Under the pieces are notes generated by a model that was given only the letters and a program-made list of their open reading frames with translations, was not told where the DNA came from and made no database searches. A program made the position numbers and the translations under genes. From positions 71,344-135,343 of the forward strand of contig CAADRB010000064.1 of NCBI GenBank assembly GCA_900708905.1: 64,000 bases of DNA, read 5' to 3'. Origin of the DNA: Hymenolepis diminuta (Eukaryota > Platyhelminthes > Cestoda > Cyclophyllidea > Hymenolepididae). Positions within the stretch are counted from its first letter, which is position 1, and each line of letters opens with the position of its first letter. Positions 1 through 14,047 of this stretch are shown here, piece by piece.

Positions 1-1089
1 TCAACGAACAGAAACTAATCGCTCGACAATGTACTGTTTGCACAATACCCCTGAAAATTACTGAAAATGAAGAATAAGATCAAATTACTTGGGTAATAGC
101 AAAAATTTTTTATCTTAACAAAGAAAAGTGAACATATAGTTAGGAAGTTATCACAAAGAAATGAAGTCTTGGAAACGGAGTTGAGAAATTTTCCAAGAGG
201 AAGTTCTCGTAGGAGTGTTATGAATGACAAATAAAAGTAATTTCAATCCGATAGTGAAGCCACTTTAACAGCCTGGCTAAATTAGACTAAATATCCCCTA
301 TTAGAATTAATAACCTTTATAAGGACAATAGGGAACACCGATTTATAATAGGTGAGAAGACCAAGAGCTAGCTTGGGTAAATGTGCAATGGAAAGGTGGG
401 AATGAATGAGAGAGTAAAAGTAGGAGTTGGTAGAGCAGTCGGGAGGAAAGAGGGCAATCTAGATTGTACGAAACAGGCAAAGTGAGGTACGATAGAGCGG
501 TTGGCCGATTTCGCATTATTTGTTTATGGATATCTAGGGAAAAGGTATGCATCAGTAGGCGCAATACATAGAGACAAAGTAAATCAATGAGTCAGCGTGC
601 ACAGGTACTACAGGTCCAACAGTTCTATCTTTGGGTAAAATGAATAACGTTGATAAATGTTATCTTTTTCCAGTATGTAATCTTTTCATCTAAACCTGTT
701 TAAAATAAATAAAAAACCTAAGTCATACATTTTCAGGGTACTTAAGAACTAGGTGATTATTTATGGTCTACCAAAAAATGTTTATCTGACTTCGATGATA
801 TCATACATATTTTAAGACACAGCGTGAATTTTAATTTAAAAAATAATCAGATTTATTTGTTTACCGCGATTCCCTGAGCTCAGGTTTGTAAACCATGCTG
901 CATTTATCGAGCCACTTTCAGATCACTATCAAGTTAAAATATTTCAATCCATTTTGCAGCCGCTCTAAAAGTACGTGCGTTATTGCCAAAGGCAAAATCG
1001 GCAAGATCATTTTAAACAAAGATAAAAAGTAACAATCTTAACTTTCCTCGGCAGAAATTCAAATTTGTGATATTCAGAGCCTTTTGACC

Positions 1090-1180
1090 ATTTGTTGAAA
1101 TTACATGATTGGTCACACCACCTCAATTCATTCGTCTTCTTACAGCTATGAACAATCAGATAGGGCTGAACAGATATTTT
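1090..1180 (+). repeat. Dispersed repeat family R2, weak partial copy
   Basis: It contains a CACCTCAATTCATT block followed by TCTTCTTAC, which lines up with the CACTTCAATTCATTTTCTTCC core of the copy near 5930 and with the copies near 16510 and 45920. Only the 3' half of the unit is recognisable. The match is by eye and could be weaker than it looks. Confidence 0.35.
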
Positions 1181-4100
1181 AACTACAATAGATCTCCTAA
1201 GTATATTGTTACTCGAAGAAAAGTAAAATTACAGTGTTTAATTATGTGAAAGAACAAGAAAACAGAAAACTGTGGGTCGAAGGGGAGCAGAATGAATGAG
1301 CGCTGGTTGCTGCTGATTTCAAATGAATGCCAGATACTTTTTGATTGATTGAGCATTTAATAATCCGATGACCTGAGAGTATACAAATACTAGTAAATCC
1401 TAGAACTCTAAGGAGATGTGTCCATATCATTCGTGTTCTTAAGTGTTTCTTATCCCATAAGCTCTTTGCATTTTGGTTGTCACTGCTTCACATCTGTCGG
1501 ATTTTGATTTTTCTCAATGAACATCACTAGTCGCATTCCACCTCTCCGTAACGCATTGGGTTACATCTCATCTCATCTCTAGACCAAAACAGAACAAGTT
1601 TTGACTAAGACACTTCCTATTAAATTGCTTCTATTGCAATTGTTTGATTAAATAAACGGGATAAAGAGGAATTCAAACTTATCCTTCCGGTTGTATATGA
1701 AAGGGAATTTGCCATGTGGTTAAACTCCGGACCTGAAAATCATTACTTCCATCTTTTTGTGTTATGAAAATTGTAAAACGTTGGATGAGTGGTAAATTGG
1801 CTAAGTCCTCCGATCCCAAACGCTCTGTCATTGGCAACTTCTTTCCCCTATGAAGTAAAGAATAAAACCGAAGTATTACATAAGGTTTGACTTCATCTGG
1901 ATTTAATCTGATTAACCATCCATAAAGTTAATCTTTGCATCACTGTTGATTTAATATTACTAACTTGTTCAGTTAAAGCTTTATTTAAGATATTTTAAAA
2001 AACAAAATTTTATTTTTATGCTTTACTTAGGCATTCTCGAAATTACAGTTAGTTGCATTCAGGAAACCATAAATAAGTAGAAAGTGCCAAAACGTCGACT
2101 TTTGCAACTCGCGAATTACTGATCTGTCTTGATTTTGGACAATAAAAAAAATTTGTTGAACGAAGATAAATACTGTTAATATTTTAATTATAGAGTTAAA
2201 TATTACCTTCTCCTTGCATAAAACCATTAGCAAAATATATTAGAACTCCGTATTCTCCGATCATCTTTATTTATTTTACGCTTGTGGTAATACGTTGACC
2301 TTTAAAATGACCTTTAAGACCCAATTGATGAAGGCTGGTTCTGGAGACAAGATTATTAGGCAGTCATTCGACGTCAGATTGCTCTTGGTATTAAACTGTT
2401 GTAGACACGACGGAGTTGTGAAGCTTTTAGACGTAGAACTGTACCACCTGATTTTAATTTTGAAGTTAATGCAAAAGAATTAAATTTACGCAATTTTCCC
2501 CATCCAGAAACAAAATGCGAAGAAAAATGTTTATCAAAAGGTTCCTTTATAATAGCCATCAATTACTGTAAAAGTTCTAATCATCCTAATAAACTCTGGT
2601 AATTTAAATGAGAAAATTAGAGTTCAATTTGGATGAATTAACAATGTAATTCTAAAGATGAGAGCGGCGCCACCGCTCGATTCTTTAATATTGATTACTT
2701 TGGACGTGTACTTTCCCTTCCAGTGAGACCAAGTTGAACTAGTTTGTGAGCTGCAGGATTAAGAAAGTACAATGAATGCAAATCTTTGCTTCTAAAAACT
2801 AACTTCTATTGTACTTGCTTTAAAGGTGAAACTTCAATTGAACACTCCCGAAATCTCGTGAAATCGTTTTTTTAAGAACGGAAGGACCTTACTCGCAGTT
2901 GGAACTATGCAGAAATCTTGAACAAAAGACTAAAATTTGCCTATATCTTGCCGTCATTAAATGTCCCATTGAGAGCTACGTACCATATGTCGATGTGGAA
3001 TCTCTGATACGAAATTTTGCTCGAGGGAACTAAACATAGTCTTCCAGATAATACTCTGCTCTAATTCAGAATTTGAAACCTCTTCATTCATTTCTTCAGT
3101 AGTATTAAGATTATAAAGATATTCAAATGATTAAACTACTACATTGAAATATTAAACAATGAGACATAATACGCCAAAAAGGTTGAGATTTTAAAACGCC
3201 TACTTTTAAACAGTTCATTGACGAATTTCAAAAGGGGATGTCAATTACGATAATCTTGCTGGTGAATTTTTAATACTGTGAAGGCGTCTTTACCCATCTG
3301 GATAGTTTGATTGGCATATAACCATTTTAGCATGTCAGGAATACTTCGTTTCTTTGCCTTTTTTCTTATTAATGATAGCACAATAATAACGCAAATTTCA
3401 TTAATTTAAAATAAAAAACTTCAGTGAGCTTATTTTACACTTTGAATAAAGTGTAAGATTCAAATACCGGAATACTCGGATGAATCTATGAGACGAATGA
3501 ATGATACAGGAATGAATTTGAATAGTAGAAATGCGATGCGCAAATTGTAGTAGACTTTCAGTTACTTATAAAGAAATAAGTATGACAGGAAGGATCTAAT
3601 AGTTTATTGATCAGTAGAAATTCAATACAAACAAGAACACCTGCAAACGAATGTAGAAAAATGATTCAAATACACTTCAAAGATGATATATCTAGGTGTC
3701 AAAATGTATATCGAGGGGTTTACAAGAATGTAATTCAATAGAAAGATAACATTTCCTTTGGTCCTAAACTTTCTTTGCCTTTCCATATTGTAACAACTGT
3801 CTTTAATATTTATCAGCCAAAACATCTAATATTAGTAGATCAACATTTTTTATACCTTATTATGGACAAAAAATTGTATCAGACTAAAAACGAATTAGAC
3901 AGAAAATTGCATACCTTTCGGTTTAAGATTAAGGGAGATTAAGGGGAGAAGAAAGTAATGTTTTAAAATTTCAGTCTTAAAATCATATACTCAGAAATAA
4001 TTCAAGTTGCAGCTGTTGAATTCTTGTATTATATATCTTCTTCAAGTCTTCCGGTCTATGTGAGCTTAGCGATTGGCTAACAATTGCACTAGATGTCGGT

Positions 4101-4316
4101 CATTAAGAACGGACGCTTGCATTCGTTTGAATATTAAAATCACAACTTCATTAACCTCCCAAATATCCACAAATTGCAGGACTCAATAATAACACGTAAT
4201 CGCCTTAATGGTGGGCTTTACTCCAAAATTAGGGTAAGCAACGACCTTGCAATTTAGCACATTTTAACAAATATGCAACTTCTGTGAACGATTAACAATA
4301 GATGGTAAATTCTATT

Positions 4317-4350
4317 TTCTTGGATAAAAATTATTAATTTTATCCAAGAA
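4317..4350. repeat. Perfect 13-bp inverted repeat (hairpin)
   Basis: TTCTTGGATAAAA at 4317-4329 is followed by an 8-base loop and the exact reverse complement at 4338-4350. Some loop bases can pair further. No gene is adjacent. It could be a remnant of a palindromic MITE, an AT-rich cruciform, or chance. I see no target-site duplication. Confidence 0.7.
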
Positions 4351-5274
4351 TTAGATGCTATGTGCATTTCCCAAACTGGTCCTATTTCATTGATAGCGGA
4401 AGATAGCTCACATCTCAGACTGGTTGGAAGTATTTACTATTGCATTTTCATAGCTGGAGATAGTGGTGGTACAGTAATAAATACTCAGTTCAAATTAGAT
4501 AGTGTTTACGAGATATTTACGGCTGATTGGTAGTTATTCTTTTATACACCTTCTCGTAGCCTGCAAAGGATTGCCAACGGCATTCCAATAGGTGAGAACG
4601 TAATCACTATAATTTATATCATATTTGATCTATTAAAAATTTTATGAATTTTTAACATTTATTGTTTATTAACTACATTGCAAATAGTTTCCTAATCGTT
4701 AGTAGCTGTTGTAGCGCTCCCAGGCTAATTAATTATTTCTCCGTTTATAACAATATATTATTTTGAGATAGCACTGTACATTTCACGTCTGGCCAACTCA
4801 GTCGGTCAATATCGACTGATCTTCCACAGCAGGAAATGGCATTATCGTCAGTATCCGATTTAAACCATCAGTCTATCGATGTGGGATCTATCGATCTATT
4901 TCACATTCCGACGCTGAGTGTCGCTGTCGTTAAGGGCCAACCAAATGATCAGCCAATCGAATCGGACTAATTTTCCCACAGTCCGTTGGGAATCCAACTG
5001 TTACCTTGTCTCAATCCATACAGTCTGATTCCTTTGTTCCTACACCGTATTCCTATATAAAAAAATATGCACATACGCACCAACACTCTAGCCGTTAGCC
5101 GTCCTTCAAAAGTCCAATATATCACTCGTCCACCCAACTCTTTTCCCTTTGGTTTGAGAAAGACTACTGCATCCTGTTAGTCTAGCTCCGCTGAATTATA
5201 AGAGTAAATTTACCTAGGATCAAGGCTACTTCACTATTTTGCAATTATAATTTCATAATAACGATGGAATTTTT

Positions 5275-5551
5275 TTACGCAATTATATTTAATAAAGCTA
5301 ATTTGCCGAGAAGTGGTCCTACTTTATTTCGAAACAAAAGATATGTATTATCGTAGCTCCGCCACTTCCTCTTCACGGTATTATGGCCAAGTACAAATGT
5401 AATCTTTCCTTTCGCGTATTTTCCTTTCTTCCGTTTATCGTAACAACGCAGCACGTTTGAATGAATTCGTACTTTTGGTGGAATGCACACCACTAGGCAC
5501 ATATTTTTTGCCATATTGGCAAGCTTCCGGTATCGAGGTACAACAACGGTG
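5275..5551 (-). CDS. Candidate terminal exon, mitochondrial ribosomal protein uL14m-like (tentative)
   Basis: A 91-codon reading frame on the minus strand starts directly after a good splice acceptor (TTATTTCATTTTCAG, AG at 5552-5553) and ends in TAA at 5275-5277. The implied entry phase is 2. The peptide is basic, as in ribosomal proteins. Its second half can be laid against the end of uL14m: KGKITFVLGH for the family's KKKAxLVG segment, and YDNTYLL followed by VGPLLG for the FDxNNxVLI and GxPxGTRI segments. The family's N-terminal RVVDNSALG motif is not seen, the usual C-terminal tail is missing or replaced, and I found no upstream exon. It may be a real divergent last exon, a pseudogene fragment, or a chance open frame. 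Confidence 0.3.
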
Positions 5552-5884
5552 CTGAAAATGAAATAAATCATGCAGTTCTTTCTCCTCCAAACATGCGTAT
5601 TTCTATAAATGTTCCAAATGAGGTGTTATTAACAGTTATTTCTGATATATATTAAAGCCCACAGCAAGGGAAGTAGTTTTAACATTTTCGGGGGATAGCA
5701 ATTGGAATCGGCTAATTATACAGAATAAATGATAAAGGAGGAGGGAGTGAATATACTAATGAGAGCCAAGATATCAAAGAGTTTTACTTCATCCGAATTT
5801 TAGATTCAGGGTTGTACAATGTCTGCTTAATTGGTAGTTAAATTTTATGATATATCACCTGAATAAATGAAAGAATTCTTCTTA

Positions 5885-6010
5885 TCCAGAGCTTATTAAC
5901 CGGTTGCATAATTGTGATGGCGGTCTTGCCACTTCAATTCATTTTCTTCCAAATGTTGAGAAATCAGAATAAACTTATATGATATTAAATTGCTAAAATT
6001 GTCTTAATAT
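5885..6010 (+). repeat. Dispersed repeat family R2, 3' part
   Basis: The block GGTCTTGCCACTTCAATTCA at 5923-5942, then TTTTCTTCCAAATG and a TATGATATT tail, matches the copy at 45884-45980 almost position by position, and the 16500 copy with more changes. The upstream GCTTATTAA also aligns with GCTTATCAA in the 45.8-kb copy. No coding capacity is evident, so it is probably a non-autonomous element. Confidence 0.6.
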
Positions 6011-9000
6011 AGCAATGCTAAGGTAGGTAAAATTGTAACTTAATGAAGCTTAATAAGCAGTGTTCTTTTATTTAATAGTCAATACTGTTACCAGTTTATA
6101 TATTTCGTATTTGTGAGGTACTTAGGTCTAGATTAGGGACCCTGGAAACAGAAAGTGGGATGACTACACCTCTAGTCATTAATGGACTTTAGAAATAGGA
6201 CTGTAATCATGAAAGTCAGCAGAGCTCCCTATCCACTCATTGTTCAAGATCACTAGGTACATTAGTGGTGAATGAATGGCGTCCTGAAGCCTTTCTGAAA
6301 CGCCACAAATCCGCATACTCTCAAATATCCTCTTAACCGTTATAAATAAGTGAAAATAACCACTTCAACCGCTTTTTACGGTCCTACAGGATAAATAGCA
6401 GTTCAATAAACGATAAAAAGAGGATGGGGCCGAGTAGAAGTAAAGAATAAGGTAATTTCCATACAAATCTTACTCCATTTGAGTTATGGAGTCATCCGGT
6501 TGTTTGATTTCTACTGAGTTGAATTGACTTATTGCGTCATGCTTTACATTAGCCCATTATTCCTAAATTATATAGTGAGGTCACTGACCATTTGAAATGC
6601 TGATCAGGTCAGCTCAGTACATTTTCTTTTTGAATAAAAAACAGTCAGTCTAGCTAATATCCACCAAAATAGTAAAAGTCATTTTGTTAAAATCTAATAA
6701 AATAGAGATGAATTTCAGCTTTTTCTCTGAATTTTAGCTGTTTATATTCCATACATGTGATAATGGATGGCTGGGTTATTATGCCAATAATCCGAAGCTT
6801 GATTGAATTCCTAACGAAAGGTAAGAGAACGTTCTGAACGAATACTACAACCCTTTTTAATCGATTTCGGCTATTTCAATCAAAGCTTGACGCAAAATGA
6901 ATGCTCGAAGTCTTAATCAGCTCCCAGGCGAAAATAAATCAAGGTTAAAAATGTGCTGTAAACGGATATTTAGTAAGAAGTTTGATACAGAAAATATTTA
7001 GTTGAAGAAGTACATAGAATAGGATGCTTTGTGGGAAAGTTTCATCGATCGTCCGAAGTGATTCAGAGAAATCTGGTGATAAGCAGAACTTATTTCTACT
7101 TTTAAGACCTAAGGCCTACAATTAACATATTGTTGTATTATTTATGATGCAATTAATATATAACTTCAAATATTAATTATGTAATATAATTTCATATAAA
7201 AATTTAAATTTATGCATTTACTTCCAACTTCTCACAAAAAATATTTTTCAAGATACTGCAAAAACTTTTTTCTTTTTTAAATATATTACGAATAATCCGC
7301 ATGATATGTCGGAACCGTTGGGTACTAGTTTTAAATAAGGAATTATTTTACAAACCTGTATTTGCATCCCATACAGATATTGTATATTAGTTTAATAAGT
7401 TTATAAGTTTAGCCATTAATATTAGTGAGAACTCTTGGCATGGTGAAATTTCTAGATTCGAGTGGCATCAACGCATTTTCCCCCCTCACTATCTCCCCTA
7501 TTATTTGCTATCTCACGATACCCATGTAGTTTCCAGTCAAACCTTACTCTCCCGATTTGAAAAATGCGATCGCAAACTGACTGGTAAGAGGATGAGGTAT
7601 CATTTATTATATTTATGGTGATCATTCAAATTGATAAATTTTACGTATCCGGTTTTAAATTTAGGACAGAGTATGTTTTAAATAGTTCTCCTTTGTTTGA
7701 TCTCGAAAAGCACAACCCACCCCCTTCCTCTTTGTATGAACAGGGAAAATGCACTAAACTTTGAATTCATTGGGTCTGGTTATTTTGTAGCTTTGGCTCA
7801 CTAGAGATCCTAGAAGACAAGTAAAGAAAATCATATGAAAGCGAGATAGAGATTGGTTATGTTTATTTATTTTGTGTTAGTCTATTGGCACCATAGACTG
7901 GCCATAAAGTGGCACGTGCGCAATCATCAGTGGTCAAGTTACAGCGTTAACTAACCACTAGAAGAATTAGCTCGCGGATTGGACAAAAGTGGGATTGTTT
8001 ACTGAAAAAGATGGAAGTATTATAGAGCAGTTTCAATGGAGTCCTCGAATTATTGCATCTATCAAATCAAAGTTCAGGTATATTTTGACAACCTAAAGGA
8101 ACATCATTGTAGTATTTTAGAAAACCACAAATTTCAAAAATCAAAGAAGAGAGTCTTGTTAACTAGACCAGTGTGTCTATTCATTACGGGGACTTTGTGA
8201 CATCCTATTTACGCTCTAGTCCGGCTTCTAGGAAATCCATGAGTTGACCACTAAAGTTAGAGCAAGAAGAATCTAAGGAAAATGGACGTAACAAGGATAC
8301 CTTCAAATGAAGTCATCGTATATTAATTGGAGTTCGTAGATTATATACGATTGAAAGACATAAACAGAAAGGCTTAAGAAATAAATAAATTTAACCAAAG
8401 CCAAAATCATTAAATCTTTTAAAATCAACTGCCTCAAACAAGATTGGAGAAAACAGGTTTATTATAAACAAGATGTTTTGACTGTAACCGGGGAGCCGAC
8501 AGTCAGTTTCCGAGAGTCTAGAAGAAATATACACGTTTACGATAAACAGAGAGATTCATTTGACATCTCTTACTGCCTCATCCACTTATCATAGAGTCCG
8601 AAACGCGGTGAAAGCTATATCACGTAAATAAGACCTAGCATGATACAAATTAGGAGCTCGATTGTTGTAATTTCAACAATCCAATCGAAGATAAAGAGCT
8701 AAATGGTTATAAATCCGCGATTTCATCGCTTGGTGTGACGTAAATAGCCTTATCAATTTAATTTCTATGTAAAGGAGCTTTAAGGCTAGATGTAACATTG
8801 CTCTCTCCGAAATATTCTTTACAAGTATTCGCTACAACCACGTGTTATATTGATACACGTGCTCTTGAAATGTAAGATATCTGTATCAAAATTCAAACAG
8901 AAGCACTTAATTTCATTTAATTAATCAAATTCGTGTGATTAATTCGAGTTCAAAATTGATGGGAATATTAATAAATTTCAAATTAAAACTTCATTTTATT

Positions 9001-9894
9001 ATCAGCTGACAGATAATTTTAGCCTAACGGTTTAATGAACCTATCAGAAGTTAAAGCTTTCAGCCTTTTACATGGTGCTATACAATGAATTGCATGATGT
9101 ATTTGTTCAAATTTCATAATGATAAATTCAAAAATTTTCACTGCAATTGTGTTTGCGTGAGAAAGTACATACACAACCCAATTTTTATCTACTAAAAAGC
9201 TCCTTAAGTTTTTGGATGGAAGTGGCGCCATCTTTAAAGTTGATTAATTCCGAATGCACACTTTCTTCTGTTATCAGAAGAATGTAATCAGTTTTGGAAT
9301 TTTGAGAATAAAAAAGACTGCCATCCTTTGTCTTTGATATGCTAATTTTAATAGGACACATATTCAACAATTTCAGGAGGAATGTTTGAGAAAGCTTAGT
9401 GCATTACTTAAGTATTTATGCCTCTCTACACATAGCAACTACAAGTTTGCTTTTTTGGTATAGAGATTAAATAGAGATCTTTCGTGGCCTAATTTTAGGG
9501 GAATGATTCACTGAGGTGGTCTGTGCTAACCGTGTCCTTACTTCCAACGGAGAGTTCATCCATTCGAAATGCGGACCCGGAGTGAGCTGAGATAAGACGA
9601 GTCCGAAAAACTTTAGTATGCCTCAATAACCCTTCCCTCCCCTTATATCAAGATTTTTATAATCCCACAACCTAAATCCCATCAAATGGCATCTTGATAG
9701 ACTTAATTCTGTCACTTTCGCATCATATGGTGTGGTTAAGATCGTAATAAGTTAGGAGAACTGCACAACACTCAGTTGACTCTTTAGCAGAAAAATACAA
9801 CAACTCAGTTTCTATGAAGAAGAATGGATAAAATCTGTATCTCTAAACACGTTTTTTATTAAGAAATAAATTAGTTTATATATGATTGATTGTT

Positions 9895-10080
9895 GATTAA
9901 ATGATTGGATATCTGATTAGCCAATTGTTGAGATCATAATGGCTTAAGTGTTGGTTTTACAAATATGGGTGTGAGCGCAGAAATTCTGTAATCAATGAGC
10001 TATTGCAAGTGGTATGAAGCTTATGAGTTTCGTTCAAGTGCACCGAAGATATCAGATTCGGTTTCCAAAGGAGTAAAGCT
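9895..10080 (+). repeat. Dispersed repeat family R3, copy 1
   Basis: CTGATTAGCCAATTGTTG, then GGCTTAAGTGTTGGTTTT, then GTGAGCGCAGAAATTC align in order and spacing with CTGATTAGCCAATAATTG, GCTTTAGTAGTTTTTTT and GCGAGCGTAGAAGTTC near 22350-22410. The 3' border is uncertain. I recognise no terminal repeats. Confidence 0.5.
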
Positions 10081-12992
10081 TTTATACTCTGAACCGAGGC
10101 ACTAGAGTTCATAGCCACCTCTCCCTTTAACACGTTCTCAAAGTTAATCCCCATCATTGCTTAAGTCGTGATTGAAACGATCAACTGCTGATAGTGAAAG
10201 GACGGAAAAAATTTTTTTCAGTCAAAAGGAATAGATATGCATTCTCTTAACCCATGATTTGTATTTTTAATGAACTTTAAAAATGTTTTTTTTTCATTTT
10301 GAAATAGTTTTTTAACTATTTTAAGTACAAAAGAAATTACTTCGTATTACTATTATTACGTATTATTACTTCGTAAGCGGGCTATCGTTACCGCATCTAC
10401 TAAAACTTACTCGAATTGGATTTTCCGTCTAATTTCCTCAATCATTTCAGGTTTATTTTCTTCTTAAACACTCTTAAAATTTCCTACTTTGAGTCGGCTC
10501 CACCTTATGCTTTAGTTCGCCACCTGAGACTTGTTATTCATGCACTACAGTCAGATGACCTGAACTTAATAAGGTTACATCAAATACGGAAAAATCGATG
10601 TGATTCAATCACTGAGCCAATGTGCCCCAGCAGGTAGTGCGTTTGCCATCTTCTAACTCAATTTATTTTTCACCACCTCAAAAGTATAAAAACCTCCCAC
10701 CGCATCCCGCTCTCTTAAATCTCTGAGCTTTTTTGATGCATTCAGTAAAGCTATACAACCAGTGATCTCCCTCTTATGTCCACCTTTTTTGTGTGGTGAA
10801 GATTGTAAGAAGTTAGGACAATGGCCCAGGTAGATTTCTTTAGATAACTTGCTAATTCATATCCTTTTGCAACAGGACAATTGACATTGCAATGAAGGGA
10901 GGAAAATTTGTAGGCTACATACTAGATCAAATTAATTTTCTTTTATAAATATTATTTTCATATAACAGCCTAATATTTTACCCCCCAAGGAATTTGAGTG
11001 TTTACATCTGATATCTCCGTAGGCAATAAATTCTGTACAATTAATATCATGTCTTAGTTTCAAACAAAGAGAATTAAATAATGCCTTTAATCAGCTTTAA
11101 AAAATCTATCTTTAGGATCTATCGATAGGGCAGATAGAAATTCGTAATTGTCATCAGGATTTTGGAGTGATTGTTACCATACTTTTTGAGAAGTAGTTAA
11201 ATATTTCATTAACCAGTTTTTTAAACTATTGTTTGGTTTTATTAAAAAAAATGAGGAGAATAACGTTGTTTTCCGTTTGAACTTTAAATTTTAAATAAGC
11301 TTTTGTATGTAACAATACGTCCGTTTATCAGTAAAGATGGTATGAATTAGGACATTCAGTTAACCAGACACAAAGTGGTGGCTGTGAGGTTAAAATCGGC
11401 AGAAAGGATAGAAAGATTTGGGTCACTGAGTTCAGGATTCCTACTTCACTCCTCAGTAGAACATGTGCTACTGTTTCTTTCGAAGATGTTTTGAAGAGAC
11501 TTGTTTCGAGTAAAATGTCAAATTTAGGGATATATGGCGTTTCAATCACTCCCGTTTTTGTATTATTTAGCAACCAGAAACTGGGCACTGGAAGACTTTG
11601 TTGATTGTTGCGTCTGAGGAACAGTGATCCAATTGAGAGTCCAAAAGCCCTACTTTTTTTCTACGAAATTGCACATCAAGTTGGTCGTACCTTAAACCAC
11701 TCCAGTCTCTGCTGAAAAACCTGTGATCTTGAATTTAGCATAACAGTTCTTGGCAGTACTTGCTTCGATCTGAGCATGTATCCCTGTAATGGTCTATCGC
11801 TACCTTAGCTTTCGAACGACTGCCGACAGTTTGAAATGTTCTAGGCCAGTAAATATGGAAATCTGGTTCAATGCCATTTTGTTGTTTGGATATTATTTTC
11901 ATTAACGAGTGTCTGCGTACGTAAACATACACCCACACAAGAATGTATGTGGATATATCTGGGTTGGCAACAAATTTGACTAATCACGAAAGAGGTTAAT
12001 GACATGCTAATAAATTTAGGATTAGGAGATGCAGACTTAATGCAATATCTCGTCATAAATGCATAAAAGCAGGTATAATTATGCATTAAAAAATTTTTTT
12101 CATTTGCAACGTAAAAATTTAAGAACAAAATTATCTCGATCCTCGTCGCCCCAAAATACATGGGAAAATTCATTATTAGATGTCGTCAAAATCTAAACCT
12201 GGTATTTGGAAGCTATTCTACTAACTGAATAATACAATTTCCAATTTAATTATATGAATAGGAGTTAGTTTAGAAGTCTTAGAAAAGCGATTTTGCGTAA
12301 TTTATTTTATTGATCGAATATTTCTCCATCTCAGATACAAGAAAAAAATCGATGAAAGTCATGTGATAATTCCAAGGCAAAGTAATCTTTTAAGCAGATG
12401 TATGAATTTAATGACGCATGTGAATCAAATTGGTGTTTGCTTCAACTGACATCCATAAATCGATATTAAAGCACGACGCTTACATTTATAGCTTATGAAA
12501 TGTATCTGATTGTATTTGAATCGACGTCCTTTGTTTTTTTTTCATACGCTTTACGAAACTCTTGAGGTGGAACAAAGTTCACTATTGGAACCCCTACTGT
12601 GAAGGCCTAGTCATAATGAAATTATGAATGATATAGTTCAGAATACGATATGATTAACCTGTGGTAGAATATGTATAAACAGAAAGAAATGCAAAAATGG
12701 CCTTTATTTAGGCAAAACAGATTGATTATTCTTTGTGATTAAAAATGAAAAATTTGTATTAAAGTACACTTTGGTCGAGCAAATTATTACGGTTCAATAC
12801 AGAATTTAGCGGAGAAAAAAGAGTAGCGTTTGGTGATTTTGGAATAGAAAATTGAAGGTTTATTTTGAATTCTATCTCCTTGTGCTTTAACACCTAGTAA
12901 CCAAACTTACTATTTGAAACAAAGGTCAAGACCACAAAGTTGTTCCGTTTGGGTAATTCTCACAGGTGCTCTCTAGGTTGCCCATTATCTTT

Positions 12993-13022
12993 GCCAGCAT
13001 GCGGGGGCTAGCCGCTGCTGGC
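12993..13022. repeat. GC-rich hairpin
   Basis: GCCAGCA (12993-12999) pairs with TGCTGGC (13016-13022) and GCGG (13001-13004) pairs with CCGC (13012-13015). That gives an 11-bp stem with one bulged T and a 7-base loop. It stands out in AT-rich surroundings. No flanking gene explains it. Confidence 0.6.
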
Positions 13023-13949
13023 AGCTTCACAGATAGTAGGTAGTCTTTGTATTTAAATATACAGTCATCGTTTTGTAGAGAAATTAACCGTATATTTTGG
13101 GCTTAAATCACTTTCCTCGAGTTTAAGTTAACTGTGGCCTAGCGATATCTTGTGGGCAGATGGATCATAGCGGCGGAAACTGAACCTCCTACTTTGCCAG
13201 ATCCATAAATGCCTATAAGCCTACTACATTTGATGGCATAAAGGTTTAGATGGAGAATAGACAACAATTGCTTCGGATATCAATTTTCGTGATAGAAAGT
13301 TTGCACCTATTTGAATTTTCTTAATTGCGTATTAGAAACTGGAAAAAGTGCAAAATCCGAACTGACCAAGTTTGAAAATTATATTTTCATTACTAAGAAG
13401 TTACCGGTTCTAGGAGTAATTTATGAATTTTCAAATACTCAGCTGCAGATATTTGAGTAATTCCCATTTGTTTAAATATTTCCCGATTAAATTAATAAAT
13501 TTTGCTTATTGAAATCTAATAAAACATACCATTCAGGGTCTAATGAAATGCATTGATAATTCATTCATAACTGCTGCCTGCACGTGCGGTGATTTCAATT
13601 AGTTGAAAAGAGGAAGAAAAATTTATAAATTTTCACAGAGCATACCATGCGGAATGTTTGTTTAATTTTGGTGTTCATGTTAAAACTGTGCCAGTTTATA
13701 TTCCTGGTTAATCTCCAGTATGGAATCGCTATTTTGGAAACCTCCTACTGCGGTTATTAAGGAAGATTTAATATTTAGGCTTGCTTCACTTTTGAAGCAT
13801 ATTTTCTTTCGCAGATATAGGTGCAAACACGTGAACTCTATGCTTTTCTGCAAACAAATTCAAACGATATAGATATGGCACATGTGTTTCGGATATGGCA
13901 TACACACCCTTTCCACTGCTATTATGTGCAATCGATAGACGAATCCCAG

Positions 13950-14047
13950 TTGAAACGCTATACGACTGAGTAATACCATTCACGCGTCTATACCTCGATC
14001 TCATGACCTCTAATACGCACGCTGACAATTGTGCCACTGAAGAGTGT
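13950..14047 (-). repeat. tRNA-derived SINE-like head (minus strand)
   Basis: On the minus strand CAGTGGCACAATTGTCAGCG resembles a tRNA A-box region (TGGCxCAxTGG). About 30 bases downstream, GGTCATGAGATCGAGGT resembles a B box (GGTTCRANTCC type). The same order and spacing recur near 14821, 21178, 33109 and 58350. It lies inside a chance open frame that I do not consider a gene. Confidence 0.5.

Larger units (their letters stand above)
1..5274. other. Gene-poor AT-rich intergenic DNA
   Basis: I see no convincing exon here. The open frames are short, low in complexity and not joined by plausible splice sites. The stretch holds one weak fragment of repeat family R2 near 1090-1180 and a strong inverted repeat at 4317-4350, listed separately. 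The remainder looks like unique or fully decayed sequence. Confidence 0.6.

Noticed and set aside
9185..9370. Minus-strand frame ending ATSIQKLKELFSR
   Set aside because: No splice signal upstream and no family recognised. Not enough support for a gene.
11338..11597. Stretch open on both strands (plus-strand peptide contains RKDRKIWVTEFRIP)
   Set aside because: Natural-looking, but no start, no clean acceptor, no recognised family. A frame of this length is expected a few times in 64 kb.
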